From assembly GCA_050013615.1 (NCBI GenBank), contig JBEKEX010000122.1:1-8055 (forward strand): a stretch of DNA of 8,055 nt, in the 5' to 3' direction. Below the pieces are notes generated by a model that was not told where the DNA came from, did no database searches, and saw only the letters and a list, made by a program, of their open reading frames with translations. This DNA is from JBEKEX01 sp050013615 (GTDB taxonomy: Bacteria > Chloroflexota > Anaerolineae > Anaerolineales > Anaerolineaceae). Shown piece after piece: positions 1-6,320 of this stretch; positions within the stretch are counted from its first letter, which is position 1; each line of letters opens with the position of its first letter. A program made the position numbers and the translations under genes.

Positions 1-338
1 ATCAGTGGATAATATTCGCTTTTCTCGATCTTCAGCCGTTTGAGGTAGTCATAGGCCAGGGCGACGCTCGCCAGGCCGGTGGCAAGGAAGATCACCTGCA
101 AGGCGTTGTCGAAATGGTCCAGGATCACCATGTTGTTGAAGGCAATGAAACTACTGGTGGTAAGGTGTGAGCTTTCGGCCAGCACGATCCCCAAGTCGAT
201 CGACATACCAAAGGCAGCCAGCAGAGCCGTGATGCCTTTATGCTCTTTGGGGATCCACAAATCCACCAGCAGGAGGACGATGGCCCAAAAGATGATGAAC
301 ACAGGGGGAATGATGGCGATTAAATCGGTTAAAGTCAT
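1..338 (-). CDS. nuoN: NADH-quinone oxidoreductase subunit N (NuoN), N-terminal part, cut by window edge
   Basis: NuoN is one of the three antiporter-like proton-channel subunits in the membrane arm of complex I. Only the first 112 residues are visible, since the gene runs off the left edge; full-length family members are usually about 450-500 aa. The translation starts MTLTDLIAIIPPVF and is open to the edge. Three hydrophobic segments are visible, at about residues 7-27, 36-54 and 79-98. They are followed by a charged stretch and EYYPL, which resembles the EYY(A/P)L motif that opens the conserved proton_antipo_M region in NuoN. The start ATG lies 13 nt after the nuoM stop, with GGAG 8 nt upstream. 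The key lysine and glutamate residues lie outside the window, so function cannot be checked residue by residue. Position after nuoM at the end of a nuo operon makes NuoN much more likely than a stray Mrp-type antiporter subunit. Confidence 0.93.
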   Translation of the reverse strand, partial: MTLTDLIAIIPPVFIIFWAIVLLLVDLWIPKEHKGITALLAAFGMSIDLGIVLAESSHLTTSSFIAFNNMVILDHFDNALQVIFLATGLASVALAYDYLKRLKIEKSEYYPL

Positions 339-346
339 GGTCAAAG

Positions 347-350
347 CTCC
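347..350 (-). promoter_or_regulatory. Ribosome binding site of nuoN
   Basis: GGAG lies 8 nt before the nuoN ATG, within the 13-nt gap after the nuoM stop, and supports the start chosen for the partial nuoN. Confidence 0.6.
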
Positions 351-351
351 G

Positions 352-1839
352 CTACGGCACCAAAGACACCAGTTTTGCAACAGTTGGGTTGATCAGGTTG
401 AGGAACGGCTGTGGATACAGGCCGATCCAGAAGATGAGCACGAGCAGCGGGACGAGCAGAAGGATCTCGCGCACACTCAAATCCTTGAGCGTCTTGTTCT
501 CGTCGTGTGTGACCGGCCCCAGGAAGATTTTCTCGAAGAAATGCAGCAGGTAAACCGCCGCCAGGATCACACCCAGCGTGGCTGCCCCGGCGATCCAATG
601 GGCACCCGGCATGGCCGAATTGAACGAACCAACCAGGATATTGAATTCGCCGACGAACCCGTTCAGACCCGGCAGACCCATCGAAGAAAGTGTCACCACC
701 AGGGCCAATGCACCCAGCACGGGCATCACTTTCCACAGCCCGCCGAAAGCGGCCAGTTCACGCGTATGGCGGCGCTCATAGATAAAGCCGACAATAAGGA
801 ACAATGCCCCGGTGCTGAGCCCGTGGTTGACCATCTGCAATATGGCGCCCGAAAGGCTCTGCGGGGTGAGGGCAAAAATACCCAACACCACAAAGCCCAG
901 GTGGCTGACCGATGAGTAGGCCACCAGCTTCTTGGCGTCCTTTTGAGCAAAGGCCACCGCCGCGCCGTATAAGATACCCACTACAGCCAATATTCCCATC
1001 CACGGGGCAAGCTGCAGCGTGGCCCGCGGGAACAGCGGCAGGTTGAAACGCAAGAAGCCGTAAGCGCCCATTTTGAGCAGCACACCAGCCAGGATGACCG
1101 AGGCGGCCGTGGGCGCCTCGACATGGGCATCCGGCAGCCAGGTGTGCAACGGGAACATGGGGACTTTGATGGCGAAGGCCAGGCCAAACGCCAAGAACAG
1201 CAAGGTCTGTGCGCCAGCGAACGCGGCCCGCTTGGCGATCAGGTCAGGCAATATGAAAGTGCCGCCCTGCATACCCACGTAGACGATACCCGCCAGCATC
1301 AGCATCGAGCCCACCATGGTGAACAGGAAGAATTTGATGGCGGCATACACGCGCCGTTCACCCCCCCACAACCCAATCAGGAAGTACATCGGCACCAGGG
1401 TAAATTCCCAGAAGACGAAGAACAACACCAGGTCCAGCGCCAGGAACACCCCCAACATGCCGGTTTCCAACATCAGGAAGAACAGCATGAAGCCTTTGAC
1501 ATTCTCATTGATGCTTTCCCAGGTGGAGAGGATGGCAATGGGAGTCAGCAAAGCGGTCAGCAGTACCATCAAGATACTCAAGCCGTCCACACCCAGCATA
1601 AAATGGATGCTGATCGTGCCCGTCGTGACCCAAGGCATATCGACGACCATCTGCGCGTCGGCGTTGGCGGTATTGAATTGGGACAACATCCACAGCGACA
1701 AGCCAAAGGTGACCAGGGTAGTGATGAGCGCCACCCAGCGGATGGCATTTTTCTGTCCTCCATCGATCAGCAGGATGATCAGAAACCCAACCAGGGGAAA
1801 GAAGGTCACGAGAAGCAAAGGACTTTGGAGTAAATTCAT
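352..1839 (-). CDS. nuoM: NADH-quinone oxidoreductase subunit M (NuoM), antiporter-like proton channel
   Basis: The 495-aa polytopic membrane protein is the middle antiporter-like subunit of the complex I membrane arm, and it should translocate one proton per catalytic cycle. The length fits the family (about 490-510 aa, 14 membrane helices). Residues seen at the expected places are E145 in FFVFWEFTLVPMY (TM5 glutamate), K225 in AIKVPMFPLHTWLPDAHVEA (TM7 lysine), H232, K256 in VLLKMGAYGFLRF (TM8), H339 in VNHGLSTG, and E398 in GLNGFVGEFNIL (TM12). From K225 onward these sit a constant nine residues before the E. coli equivalents as I recall them (K234, H241, K265, H348, E407). The WLPDAHVEAPTAASVILAGVLLK block is diagnostic of NuoM rather than NuoL. 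It begins 18 nt after the nuoL stop, in the same reading frame, with only a GGGGA-type ribosome site. No truncation or missing key residue is seen. Confidence 0.98.
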   Translation of the reverse strand: MNLLQSPLLLVTFFPLVGFLIILLIDGGQKNAIRWVALITTLVTFGLSLWMLSQFNTANADAQMVVDMPWVTTGTISIHFMLGVDGLSILMVLLTALLTPIAILSTWESINENVKGFMLFFLMLETGMLGVFLALDLVLFFVFWEFTLVPMYFLIGLWGGERRVYAAIKFFLFTMVGSMLMLAGIVYVGMQGGTFILPDLIAKRAAFAGAQTLLFLAFGLAFAIKVPMFPLHTWLPDAHVEAPTAASVILAGVLLKMGAYGFLRFNLPLFPRATLQLAPWMGILAVVGILYGAAVAFAQKDAKKLVAYSSVSHLGFVVLGIFALTPQSLSGAILQMVNHGLSTGALFLIVGFIYERRHTRELAAFGGLWKVMPVLGALALVVTLSSMGLPGLNGFVGEFNILVGSFNSAMPGAHWIAGAATLGVILAAVYLLHFFEKIFLGPVTHDENKTLKDLSVREILLLVPLLVLIFWIGLYPQPFLNLINPTVAKLVSLVP

Positions 1840-1846
1840 GGACGCA

Positions 1847-1851
1847 TCCCC
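1847..1851 (-). promoter_or_regulatory. Weak ribosome binding site of nuoM
   Basis: GGGGA, 7 nt before the nuoM ATG, is the best candidate in the 18-nt gap after the nuoL stop. It matches the anti-Shine-Dalgarno less well than the sites before its neighbours. Two upstream ATGs (ATGGGGATG) lie in another frame that reaches TGA at the nuoM start, so they are not alternative nuoM starts. Confidence 0.45.
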
Positions 1852-1857
1852 ATTCGT

Positions 1858-3816
1858 TTATCTGAGAACGATGAACAAAACAATAGCAGCCACACCGGTC
1901 AAGAAAACCAGCGCATAGGAGCGCACATAGCCGTTCTGCAGCTTGCGCCATACGGATGCCAACCACAGGTTGGCCTTGCCCACCCCGTTGACGATGCCGT
2001 CGATAAATCCCTGGTCGAAATAGCGCGCCAGGACACCGGCGCCCCAGGTATAAGGCTTAACGATCAAGAATCCATAGATCTCATCCACCCACCACTTGTG
2101 CTGCATGCCCAGGAAGAGCCAATGCAGGTTGGCGTCCAGCGGATCCCTTTCCTGCGGGGCGAGCACCGGCTTGCGGCCGTACATCAACCATGCCGAACCA
2201 ATGCCGGCCAGCGCAAGCAGGGTGGAAAGCGCTGCGACGCCAAGACTGAAATCGACCGTCTGCATCTGCGCCAGGGTGTGCGCCAGCCAGTGTTCCAGTG
2301 GAACGCTGCCGGGCAAATTGATCTCGCCGCCCAATAACGTCAGGGCAGCCAGGATGACCAACGGCACTAGGATCAGGGAACCGCTTTCGCTGGCATTGGA
2401 CGCGGCTTCGCTGCGCGGCGGCCCAAAGAAGACCATCATCACCTGGCGGCCGATGTAGAAGGCGGTCAGGAAAGCTGCGATGGCCAATACAACGAAAATC
2501 GCCAGGTTGCCCTGCGCGGCGAAAGCCAGTATCTCGTCCTTCGAATAAAAGCCCGCCAACGGCACGATGCCCGCCAATGACAATGCCGCAATGCAATAAA
2601 CGGTGGCTGTGACCGGCATACGCCGGAACAGCCCGCCCATGTTACGCATATCCTGCGGGTCGAAACTATCCGCATGGTCTTCCGTAGGCTGTGTTTCGTG
2701 GCTGCGCTCCATGCCCAAGATGACCGAGCCGGCAGCCAGGAAGAGCAAGGCTTTGAAGAAGGCGTGCGTTGCCAGGTGGAACATGCCTGCCACCACGGCG
2801 CCCATACCCACTGCGGCGACCATGAACCCAAGCTGGCTGATGGTGGAATAGGCCAGCACTTTCTTGATGTCGGATTGGCCCACGGCGATGGTGGCGGCAA
2901 AGAGGGCTGTCAATGCACCCAACCAGGCGGTCACCTGGCCGGCCAGCGGTGCGGCTACGAACAACGCCTGCGAGCGAGCGATCAAATAAACGCCGGCCGT
3001 GACCATGGTGGCAGCATGGATCAAGGCTGAGACAGGCGTGGGGCCCGCCATGGCATCCGGTAGCCACACGTATAGTGGGAGCTGGGCAGATTTGCCGGCC
3101 ACGGCCAGCAGCATGAACAGCGTCACGGCCAGCACCAGGGCTTGCGACGCCTGGCTGGCCTGGCCGAAGATGGTATCGAAATCCAGGCTGCCGAAAGCGC
3201 CAAACAATAAAAAGAGCGCAATCAGCAAACCAAAATCACCGATGCGGTTGACTAGGAAAGCTTTCTTGGCAGCCCTGGCGTTGCCAAGGCCCTCGGCACC
3301 TTTTTCATACCAAAAACCGATCAGAAGGTAGGAGCACAAGCCCACCCCTTCCCAACCGACGAACAGCATCAGGTAATTATCCGCAGTCACCAGCACCAAC
3401 ATAGCGGCGATGAACAAGTTAAGGTAGACAAAGAAGCGGGAATAACGGCCAGGGTCATCATTATGGCGTACGTCGTCGTGCATGTACCCGATGGAATAGA
3501 CGTGGATGAGCGTACCTACGCCCGTGACCACCAGCATCATCAGCACCGAGAGCGTGTCGATACGGAATGCCCACTGCACCTGGAACGTGCCAATGCTGAA
3601 CCAGTTGGCCAGGGTAACGATCACCGGGGTGGGGTTGGCAGCGAGTGTGACGGCAATCCAGGCCGAAAGGGCAAAGGACAACCCGGCTGCCAGCGATGCC
3701 AGCCAGCCGCTGGCTTTTTCGCCCAGCTTTCGTCCGAAGAGCAAGTTGATCCCCAGCCCGATCAGCGGGATGAAGACTGCCCACGGGATCAATGAAAACG
3801 GTGAACTCAAGTCCAT
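1858..3816 (-). CDS. nuoL: NADH-quinone oxidoreductase subunit L (NuoL), distal antiporter-like subunit
   Basis: The 652-aa protein is the distal proton-pumping subunit of complex I, which also supplies the long lateral helix running along the membrane arm. The N-terminal proton_antipo_N region (about residues 70-130) contains FRIDTLS and HVYSIGYM. It is followed by the proton_antipo_M domain with E156 in LFVGWEGVGLCSYLLIGFWY, K241 in AVAGKSAQLPLYVWLPDAM, the block AGPTPVSALIHAATMV (H267), DIKKVLAYSTISQLGFM, H347/H351/K355 in HLATHAFFKALLFL, and K426 in AGFYSKDEIL. These match the E. coli residues E144, K229 and K399 required for pumping. The C-terminal part, with HKWWVDEIYGFLIVKPY at about 580-600 and a last hydrophobic segment ending at residue 652, fits the lateral helix and the terminal anchoring helix. 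The start ATG has AGGAGA 4 nt upstream, and the gap from nuoK is 21 nt. Length and motifs are normal for the family. Confidence 0.98.
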   Translation of the reverse strand: MDLSSPFSLIPWAVFIPLIGLGINLLFGRKLGEKASGWLASLAAGLSFALSAWIAVTLAANPTPVIVTLANWFSIGTFQVQWAFRIDTLSVLMMLVVTGVGTLIHVYSIGYMHDDVRHNDDPGRYSRFFVYLNLFIAAMLVLVTADNYLMLFVGWEGVGLCSYLLIGFWYEKGAEGLGNARAAKKAFLVNRIGDFGLLIALFLLFGAFGSLDFDTIFGQASQASQALVLAVTLFMLLAVAGKSAQLPLYVWLPDAMAGPTPVSALIHAATMVTAGVYLIARSQALFVAAPLAGQVTAWLGALTALFAATIAVGQSDIKKVLAYSTISQLGFMVAAVGMGAVVAGMFHLATHAFFKALLFLAAGSVILGMERSHETQPTEDHADSFDPQDMRNMGGLFRRMPVTATVYCIAALSLAGIVPLAGFYSKDEILAFAAQGNLAIFVVLAIAAFLTAFYIGRQVMMVFFGPPRSEAASNASESGSLILVPLVILAALTLLGGEINLPGSVPLEHWLAHTLAQMQTVDFSLGVAALSTLLALAGIGSAWLMYGRKPVLAPQERDPLDANLHWLFLGMQHKWWVDEIYGFLIVKPYTWGAGVLARYFDQGFIDGIVNGVGKANLWLASVWRKLQNGYVRSYALVFLTGVAAIVLFIVLR

Positions 3817-3820
3817 GCTA

Positions 3821-3826
3821 TCTCCT
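3821..3826 (-). promoter_or_regulatory. Ribosome binding site of nuoL
   Basis: AGGAGA lies 4 nt before the nuoL ATG, in the 21-nt nuoK-nuoL gap. It supports the ATG chosen for nuoL. Confidence 0.75.
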
Positions 3827-3837
3827 AAGGCCGTGCG

Positions 3838-4140
3838 CTATCCTTTCAGGCTGCTTACCTGGTCCACATCGATGCTCTTCTTGGAGCGGAAAATGGCCAC
3901 CAGCAACGCCAGCCCCACCGCCACTTCCGTGGCCGATACGGCCATCACGAAGAACACGATCAATTGCCCGCTAAGGAGCTGGTAATACGCAGCAAAGGCC
4001 ACAAACACCAGGTTGGCAGCATTGAACATCAACTCCAGCGACATGAAGATCACGATGGTGTTGCGGCGGAGGACCACTCCCAGCGCGCCGATGACGAACA
4101 GAATGGCGGATAAGACGAGGTAATAAGTGACAGGGACCAT
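3838..4140 (-). CDS. nuoK: NADH-quinone oxidoreductase subunit K (NuoK)
   Basis: The 100-aa protein is a three-helix membrane subunit in the E-channel region, between the quinone chamber side (NuoH/A/J) and NuoN. It has the usual length and three hydrophobic segments, at about residues 5-24, 28-50 and 60-84. Both conserved membrane glutamates are present at the same numbers as in E. coli: E36 in IFMSLELMFNAANL and E72 in VMAVSATEVAVGLAL. They relay the conformational and proton signal in the membrane arm. The short charged tail (RSKKSIDVDQ) is expected on the cytoplasmic side. The start lies 9 nt after the nuoJ stop and its ribosome site overlaps that stop, pointing to coupled translation. 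An MnhC/MrpC antiporter subunit is homologous, but the surrounding nuo genes and the ELMFNAANL motif favour NuoK. Confidence 0.97.
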   Translation of the reverse strand: MVPVTYYLVLSAILFVIGALGVVLRRNTIVIFMSLELMFNAANLVFVAFAAYYQLLSGQLIVFFVMAVSATEVAVGLALLVAIFRSKKSIDVDQVSSLKG

Positions 4141-4145
4141 CGTGA

Positions 4146-4151
4146 CTCCTT
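4146..4151 (-). promoter_or_regulatory. Ribosome binding site of nuoK overlapping the nuoJ stop
   Basis: AAGGAG begins in the TAA stop codon of nuoJ and is followed 5 nt later by the nuoK ATG. The overlap fixes the nuoK start and suggests coupled translation, giving matched amounts of the two adjacent membrane subunits. Confidence 0.8.
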
Positions 4152-4656
4152 ACACCTTGGGTTCTTTCTTGGTCAACAAGACCGCACCCACCAGGGCTGC
4201 CAGCAGAATGATCGAGGTAATCTCGAACGGCAGGGCGTAGCTGTGGAACAAGGCCAGCCCCAGTGAAGCCGGGTTGGTGAAAGCGTCGGTGGGCGCCGGC
4301 GGGGTGGCGATGACGCCTGCCCGATAAGTGACCGCCATGGCCAACTCACCCAGGAAGATGAAGCCCACCAAAAGTGCCAACGGGCGATGTGCCCGCAAGG
4401 GTTCGGCAGCGGGCAACTTCTCAGTGCCCAACAGCATGATCACGAACAGGAACAGAATCATGATGGCGCCGGCATAGACCGAGATCTGCGCCAGGGCAAT
4501 GAAAGGTGCGCCCAGGATGAGATAGAGCAACGAGACCGTGGCAAAGTTCAGTACCAGGAACAAGGCCGCATGGACCGTGTTGCGGCTGAGCAACATTGCC
4601 AAGCCAGAGCCGATCGCAACCAACGCTATCACACCAAAAACCAGCAATTCCACCAT
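4150..4656 (-). CDS. nuoJ: NADH-quinone oxidoreductase subunit J (NuoJ)
   Basis: The 168-aa protein is a five-helix membrane subunit of complex I (ND6 equivalent), next to NuoK and NuoA. Hydrophobic segments lie at about residues 3-23, 28-48, 53-77, 92-111 and 142-161. The third contains the conserved stretch ALAQISVYAGAIMILFLFVI, the helix known in this family for its pi-bulge, which switches during turnover. The N-terminal SRNTVHAALFLVLNF is also typical. Between helices 4 and 5 is a proline-rich loop (residues 113-135, with ATPPAPTDAF). The ATG is supported by AGAGGA 4 nt upstream. It is the first gene after the 109-nt spacer that follows nuoI, so it may be the first gene behind an internal promoter. 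The last residues (LTKKEPKV) overlap the ribosome site of nuoK. Confidence 0.96.
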   Translation of the reverse strand: MVELLVFGVIALVAIGSGLAMLLSRNTVHAALFLVLNFATVSLLYLILGAPFIALAQISVYAGAIMILFLFVIMLLGTEKLPAAEPLRAHRPLALLVGFIFLGELAMAVTYRAGVIATPPAPTDAFTNPASLGLALFHSYALPFEITSIILLAALVGAVLLTKKEPKV

Positions 4657-4660
4657 ACCG

Positions 4661-4666
4661 TCCTCT
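4661..4666 (-). promoter_or_regulatory. Ribosome binding site of nuoJ
   Basis: AGAGGA lies 4 nt before the nuoJ ATG, at the downstream end of the nuoI-nuoJ spacer. It supports this start and shows that nuoJ has its own ribosome entry rather than depending on coupling to nuoI, which ends 109 nt earlier. Confidence 0.7.
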
Positions 4667-4713
4667 TCTCGTACCCCGTCAAACTGAATGTATCTTTACG
4701 TCCGAAATGTTTT

Positions 4714-4750
4714 ACCTCATCATGAAAGAAAATATTATACGAAATGAGGT
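4714..4750. repeat. 7-bp perfect inverted repeat around a TATAAT element
   Basis: ACCTCAT at 4714-4720 and its exact complement ATGAGGT at 4744-4750 are separated by 23 nt. The pairing does not extend inward or outward. In the mRNA it could form a 7-bp stem with a large loop; in DNA it could be a protein-binding site bracketing the TATAAT hexamer. A 7-bp repeat of this spacing can arise by chance, so only its placement makes it worth noting. Confidence 0.35.
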
Positions 4751-4765
4751 TTGAAGGGGCACTAA

Positions 4766-5257
4766 CTAGTCCACTGGGTCTTTCATCTCCGGTACCGCAC
4801 GGGTATAGACTCCCTCAGGTGTCTTCTGCGGAGTGGGCTTGCCGCCTTCGGCGACCGGCTCCAGCAGCATTTCTTTGGTGTAGATCGAAGACGCCCGGTC
4901 TGTGAAGGACAACTCGTACTGGTCGCCCAGGATGATGGCTTCCGTCGGACAGGAGTCTTCACAAAAGCCGCAGAAAATGCAGCGCAGCATGTTGATCTCG
5001 TAGACCTTGGCATAACGCTCGCCCGGCGAATAGCGCTCGTCGTCCGTGTTCGCTGCAGCTTCGACGAAAATCGCGTCTGCCGGGCAAGCCGCGGCGCACA
5101 AAGCGCAGCCGATGCACTTTTCCAGCCCGTTATCGTAGCGTTTGAGCACATGCCGCCCGCGGAAACGCGTCCGCACCTGCCGCTTTTCCTCCGGGTATTG
5201 GATGGTCACAGGCTTTTCGAACATCGACTTGAACGTCGTTAAGAATCCCTTGAACAT
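4766..5257 (-). CDS. nuoI: NADH-quinone oxidoreductase subunit I (NuoI), 2x[4Fe-4S] ferredoxin-like subunit
   Basis: The 163-aa peripheral-arm subunit carries clusters N6a and N6b, which pass electrons from NuoG toward N2 in NuoB and the quinone site. Two classic CX2CX2CX3CP motifs are seen: C48, C51, C54, C58 in KCIGCALCAAACPADAI, and C93, C96, C99, C103 in RCIFCGFCEDSCPTEAI. The N-terminal region has an amphipathic, membrane-facing helix (MFKGFLTTFKSMF) and the basic segment VRTRFRGRHVLKRY typical of NuoI. The tail after the second motif contains YELSFTDR, also common in the family. The length is within the normal 150-180 aa range. It starts 4 nt after the nuoH stop, with its ribosome site in the last nuoH codons, so the two are probably translationally coupled. 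A generic ferredoxin is unlikely given the N-terminal basic segment and the location between nuoH and nuoJ. Confidence 0.98.
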   Translation of the reverse strand: MFKGFLTTFKSMFEKPVTIQYPEEKRQVRTRFRGRHVLKRYDNGLEKCIGCALCAAACPADAIFVEAAANTDDERYSPGERYAKVYEINMLRCIFCGFCEDSCPTEAIILGDQYELSFTDRASSIYTKEMLLEPVAEGGKPTPQKTPEGVYTRAVPEMKDPVD

Positions 5258-5261
5258 ACCT

Positions 5262-6266
5262 TTAACCTCCCAACGCCACGATGCCGGCGGCCGTCAGAGT
5301 CAGGTTGAGGAGCGCCAGGGGCAGCATGATCTTCCACCCCAAGGCCATCAGCCGGTCGTAGCGAATACGCGGCAAGGTTGCCCGCATCCAGATGAGCACG
5401 AACAACCAAACCAACACTTTAATAAAGAGATAGATAGGACCCAGCCACCAAAACTGGTCGACGCCCGGGCCCATGAACCCGCCCAGGAACAGCGTTGCCC
5501 CAATCATCGAGACGCAGATCATTTTGTCGTATTCCGACATGAAGATCACGGCAAACTTCATCCCGGAATATTCCGTGTGATAGCCGGCGGTCAATTCCTG
5601 CTCGGCCTCGGGCATATCGAAAGGCGCCCGGTTGATCTCGGCGATACTGGCCACGAAGTAGATTAAAAAACCAACCGGCTGCAATAAGATGAAAGGCAGC
5701 GTTCTTTGGGAGTTGACGATATCGGTCAGGCTCATCGAATGTGCCAGCATGACCGGCCCGATGGTTGCCAGGCCCAGCGCCAGCTCGTAGCTGATCATCT
5801 GTGCCGTGGAACGCAAGCCGCCCAGCGTGGCATATTTGTTGTTGGACGACCAACCCGCCAGGGTGATGCCGTAGACCGATATGGAGGTGACCGCCAGGAT
5901 GTACAGCACGCCGACATTCACGTCGGCGACATGCAATTGGATGGTGCGCCCGAACAACTGGAACGACGTACCCCAGGGCACGACCCCGGTGATGATCAGG
6001 GCGGGAATGAGGGTGACGATCGGCGCCAGGAAAAAGATGACCTTGCTGGCACCCTCAGGTGTCAGTTCTTCCTTAAAGATAAGCTTGATCGCATCGGCGA
6101 TGGGGAACAACAGGCCCTGCCAGCCTGCCCGGTTGGGTCCCGAGCGCACCTGGATCCTGGCCAACACCCGGCGCTCGAACCAGGTCAGGTAGGCAAACCC
6201 CACGGTGAGACTCAACACCAGCAGGAGCGCTTTGACGAACCACTCAAGAATGAGCCAGAGATCCAT
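5262..6266 (-). CDS. nuoH: NADH-quinone oxidoreductase subunit H (NuoH), quinone-chamber membrane subunit
   Basis: The 334-aa membrane protein (ND1 equivalent) anchors the peripheral arm and forms much of the quinone chamber and the start of the E-channel. Family signatures are FERRVLARIQVRSGPNRAGW at residues 30-49 (GPNR at 43-46), GWSSNNKYATLGGLRSTAQM at 138-157 followed by ISYE, NRAPFDMPEAEQELTAGYH at 212-230 followed by TEYSGMKF, and ATLPRIRYDRLMALGWK at 296-312. The acidic residues of the 217-232 loop, implicated in quinone-linked coupling, are intact. Length agrees with the usual 320-350 aa and about eight to nine hydrophobic helices are apparent. The start ATG is backed by GAGGT 4 nt upstream, and the gap from nuoG is 54 nt. 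Its final Gly-Gly codons and stop hold the ribosome site of nuoI. Confidence 0.98.
   Translation of the reverse strand: MDLWLILEWFVKALLLVLSLTVGFAYLTWFERRVLARIQVRSGPNRAGWQGLLFPIADAIKLIFKEELTPEGASKVIFFLAPIVTLIPALIITGVVPWGTSFQLFGRTIQLHVADVNVGVLYILAVTSISVYGITLAGWSSNNKYATLGGLRSTAQMISYELALGLATIGPVMLAHSMSLTDIVNSQRTLPFILLQPVGFLIYFVASIAEINRAPFDMPEAEQELTAGYHTEYSGMKFAVIFMSEYDKMICVSMIGATLFLGGFMGPGVDQFWWLGPIYLFIKVLVWLFVLIWMRATLPRIRYDRLMALGWKIMLPLALLNLTLTAAGIVALGG
5266..5270 (-). promoter_or_regulatory. Ribosome binding site of nuoI inside the end of nuoH
   Basis: GGAGG, formed by the last two glycine codons of nuoH, stands 8 nt before the nuoI ATG, and the nuoH TAA stop lies between them. The overlap means ribosomes ending nuoH open or occupy the nuoI site, supporting translational coupling and the chosen nuoI start. 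Confidence 0.8.
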
Positions 6267-6270
6267 AAAT

Positions 6271-6275
6271 ACCTC
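6271..6275 (-). promoter_or_regulatory. Ribosome binding site of nuoH
   Basis: GAGGT lies 4 nt before the nuoH ATG in the 54-nt nuoG-nuoH gap and supports that start. Confidence 0.65.
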
Positions 6276-6320
6276 GAAGCACGATGCAATAGCCTTTCAA
6301 TGCGATTTCAACTCAATCTT

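Larger units (their letters stand above)
4657..4765 (-). promoter_or_regulatory. AT-rich nuoI-nuoJ spacer with candidate internal promoter
   Basis: This 109-nt spacer is the longest gap in the operon and clearly richer in A/T than the genes around it. On the coding (minus) strand it contains a perfect TATAAT hexamer (plus-strand 4734-4739), about 80 nt before the nuoJ start. The hexamer at the ideal 17-nt distance upstream is GTGCCC, a poor -35, so the promoter call rests on the -10 element alone. The hexamer lies inside a 7-bp inverted repeat (ACCTCAT at 4714-4720, ATGAGGT at 4744-4750). No small gene with a ribosome site is seen here, and no stem followed by a T run that would make it a clear intrinsic terminator. 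It might drive extra transcription of nuoJKLMN or be an mRNA processing site. Confidence 0.3.

Noticed and set aside
79..915. Long plus-strand open frame (278 codons) opposite nuoN and nuoM
   Set aside because: It is fully antisense to two clear nuo genes and crosses their junction. Its translation is rich in Q, H and R, with no recognisable domain, which is typical of the shadow of a GC-rich membrane-protein gene.
1123..1833. Plus-strand open frame (236 codons) opposite the N-terminal half of nuoM
   Set aside because: It is a shadow frame. Its extreme Q/H/E-rich translation mirrors hydrophobic codons of nuoM on the other strand.
4714..4750. Intrinsic terminator between nuoI and nuoJ
   Set aside because: The stem is only 7 bp with a 23-nt loop, and the coding strand continues with an A-rich stretch rather than a T run, so it lacks the features of a Rho-independent terminator.
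6267..6320. TTGAAA repeated 11 bp apart in the nuoG-nuoH gap, considered as a -35 element or binding site
   Set aside because: No -10-like hexamer stands 16-18 nt downstream of either copy, and a six-base repeat in an AT-rich gap is easily chance.
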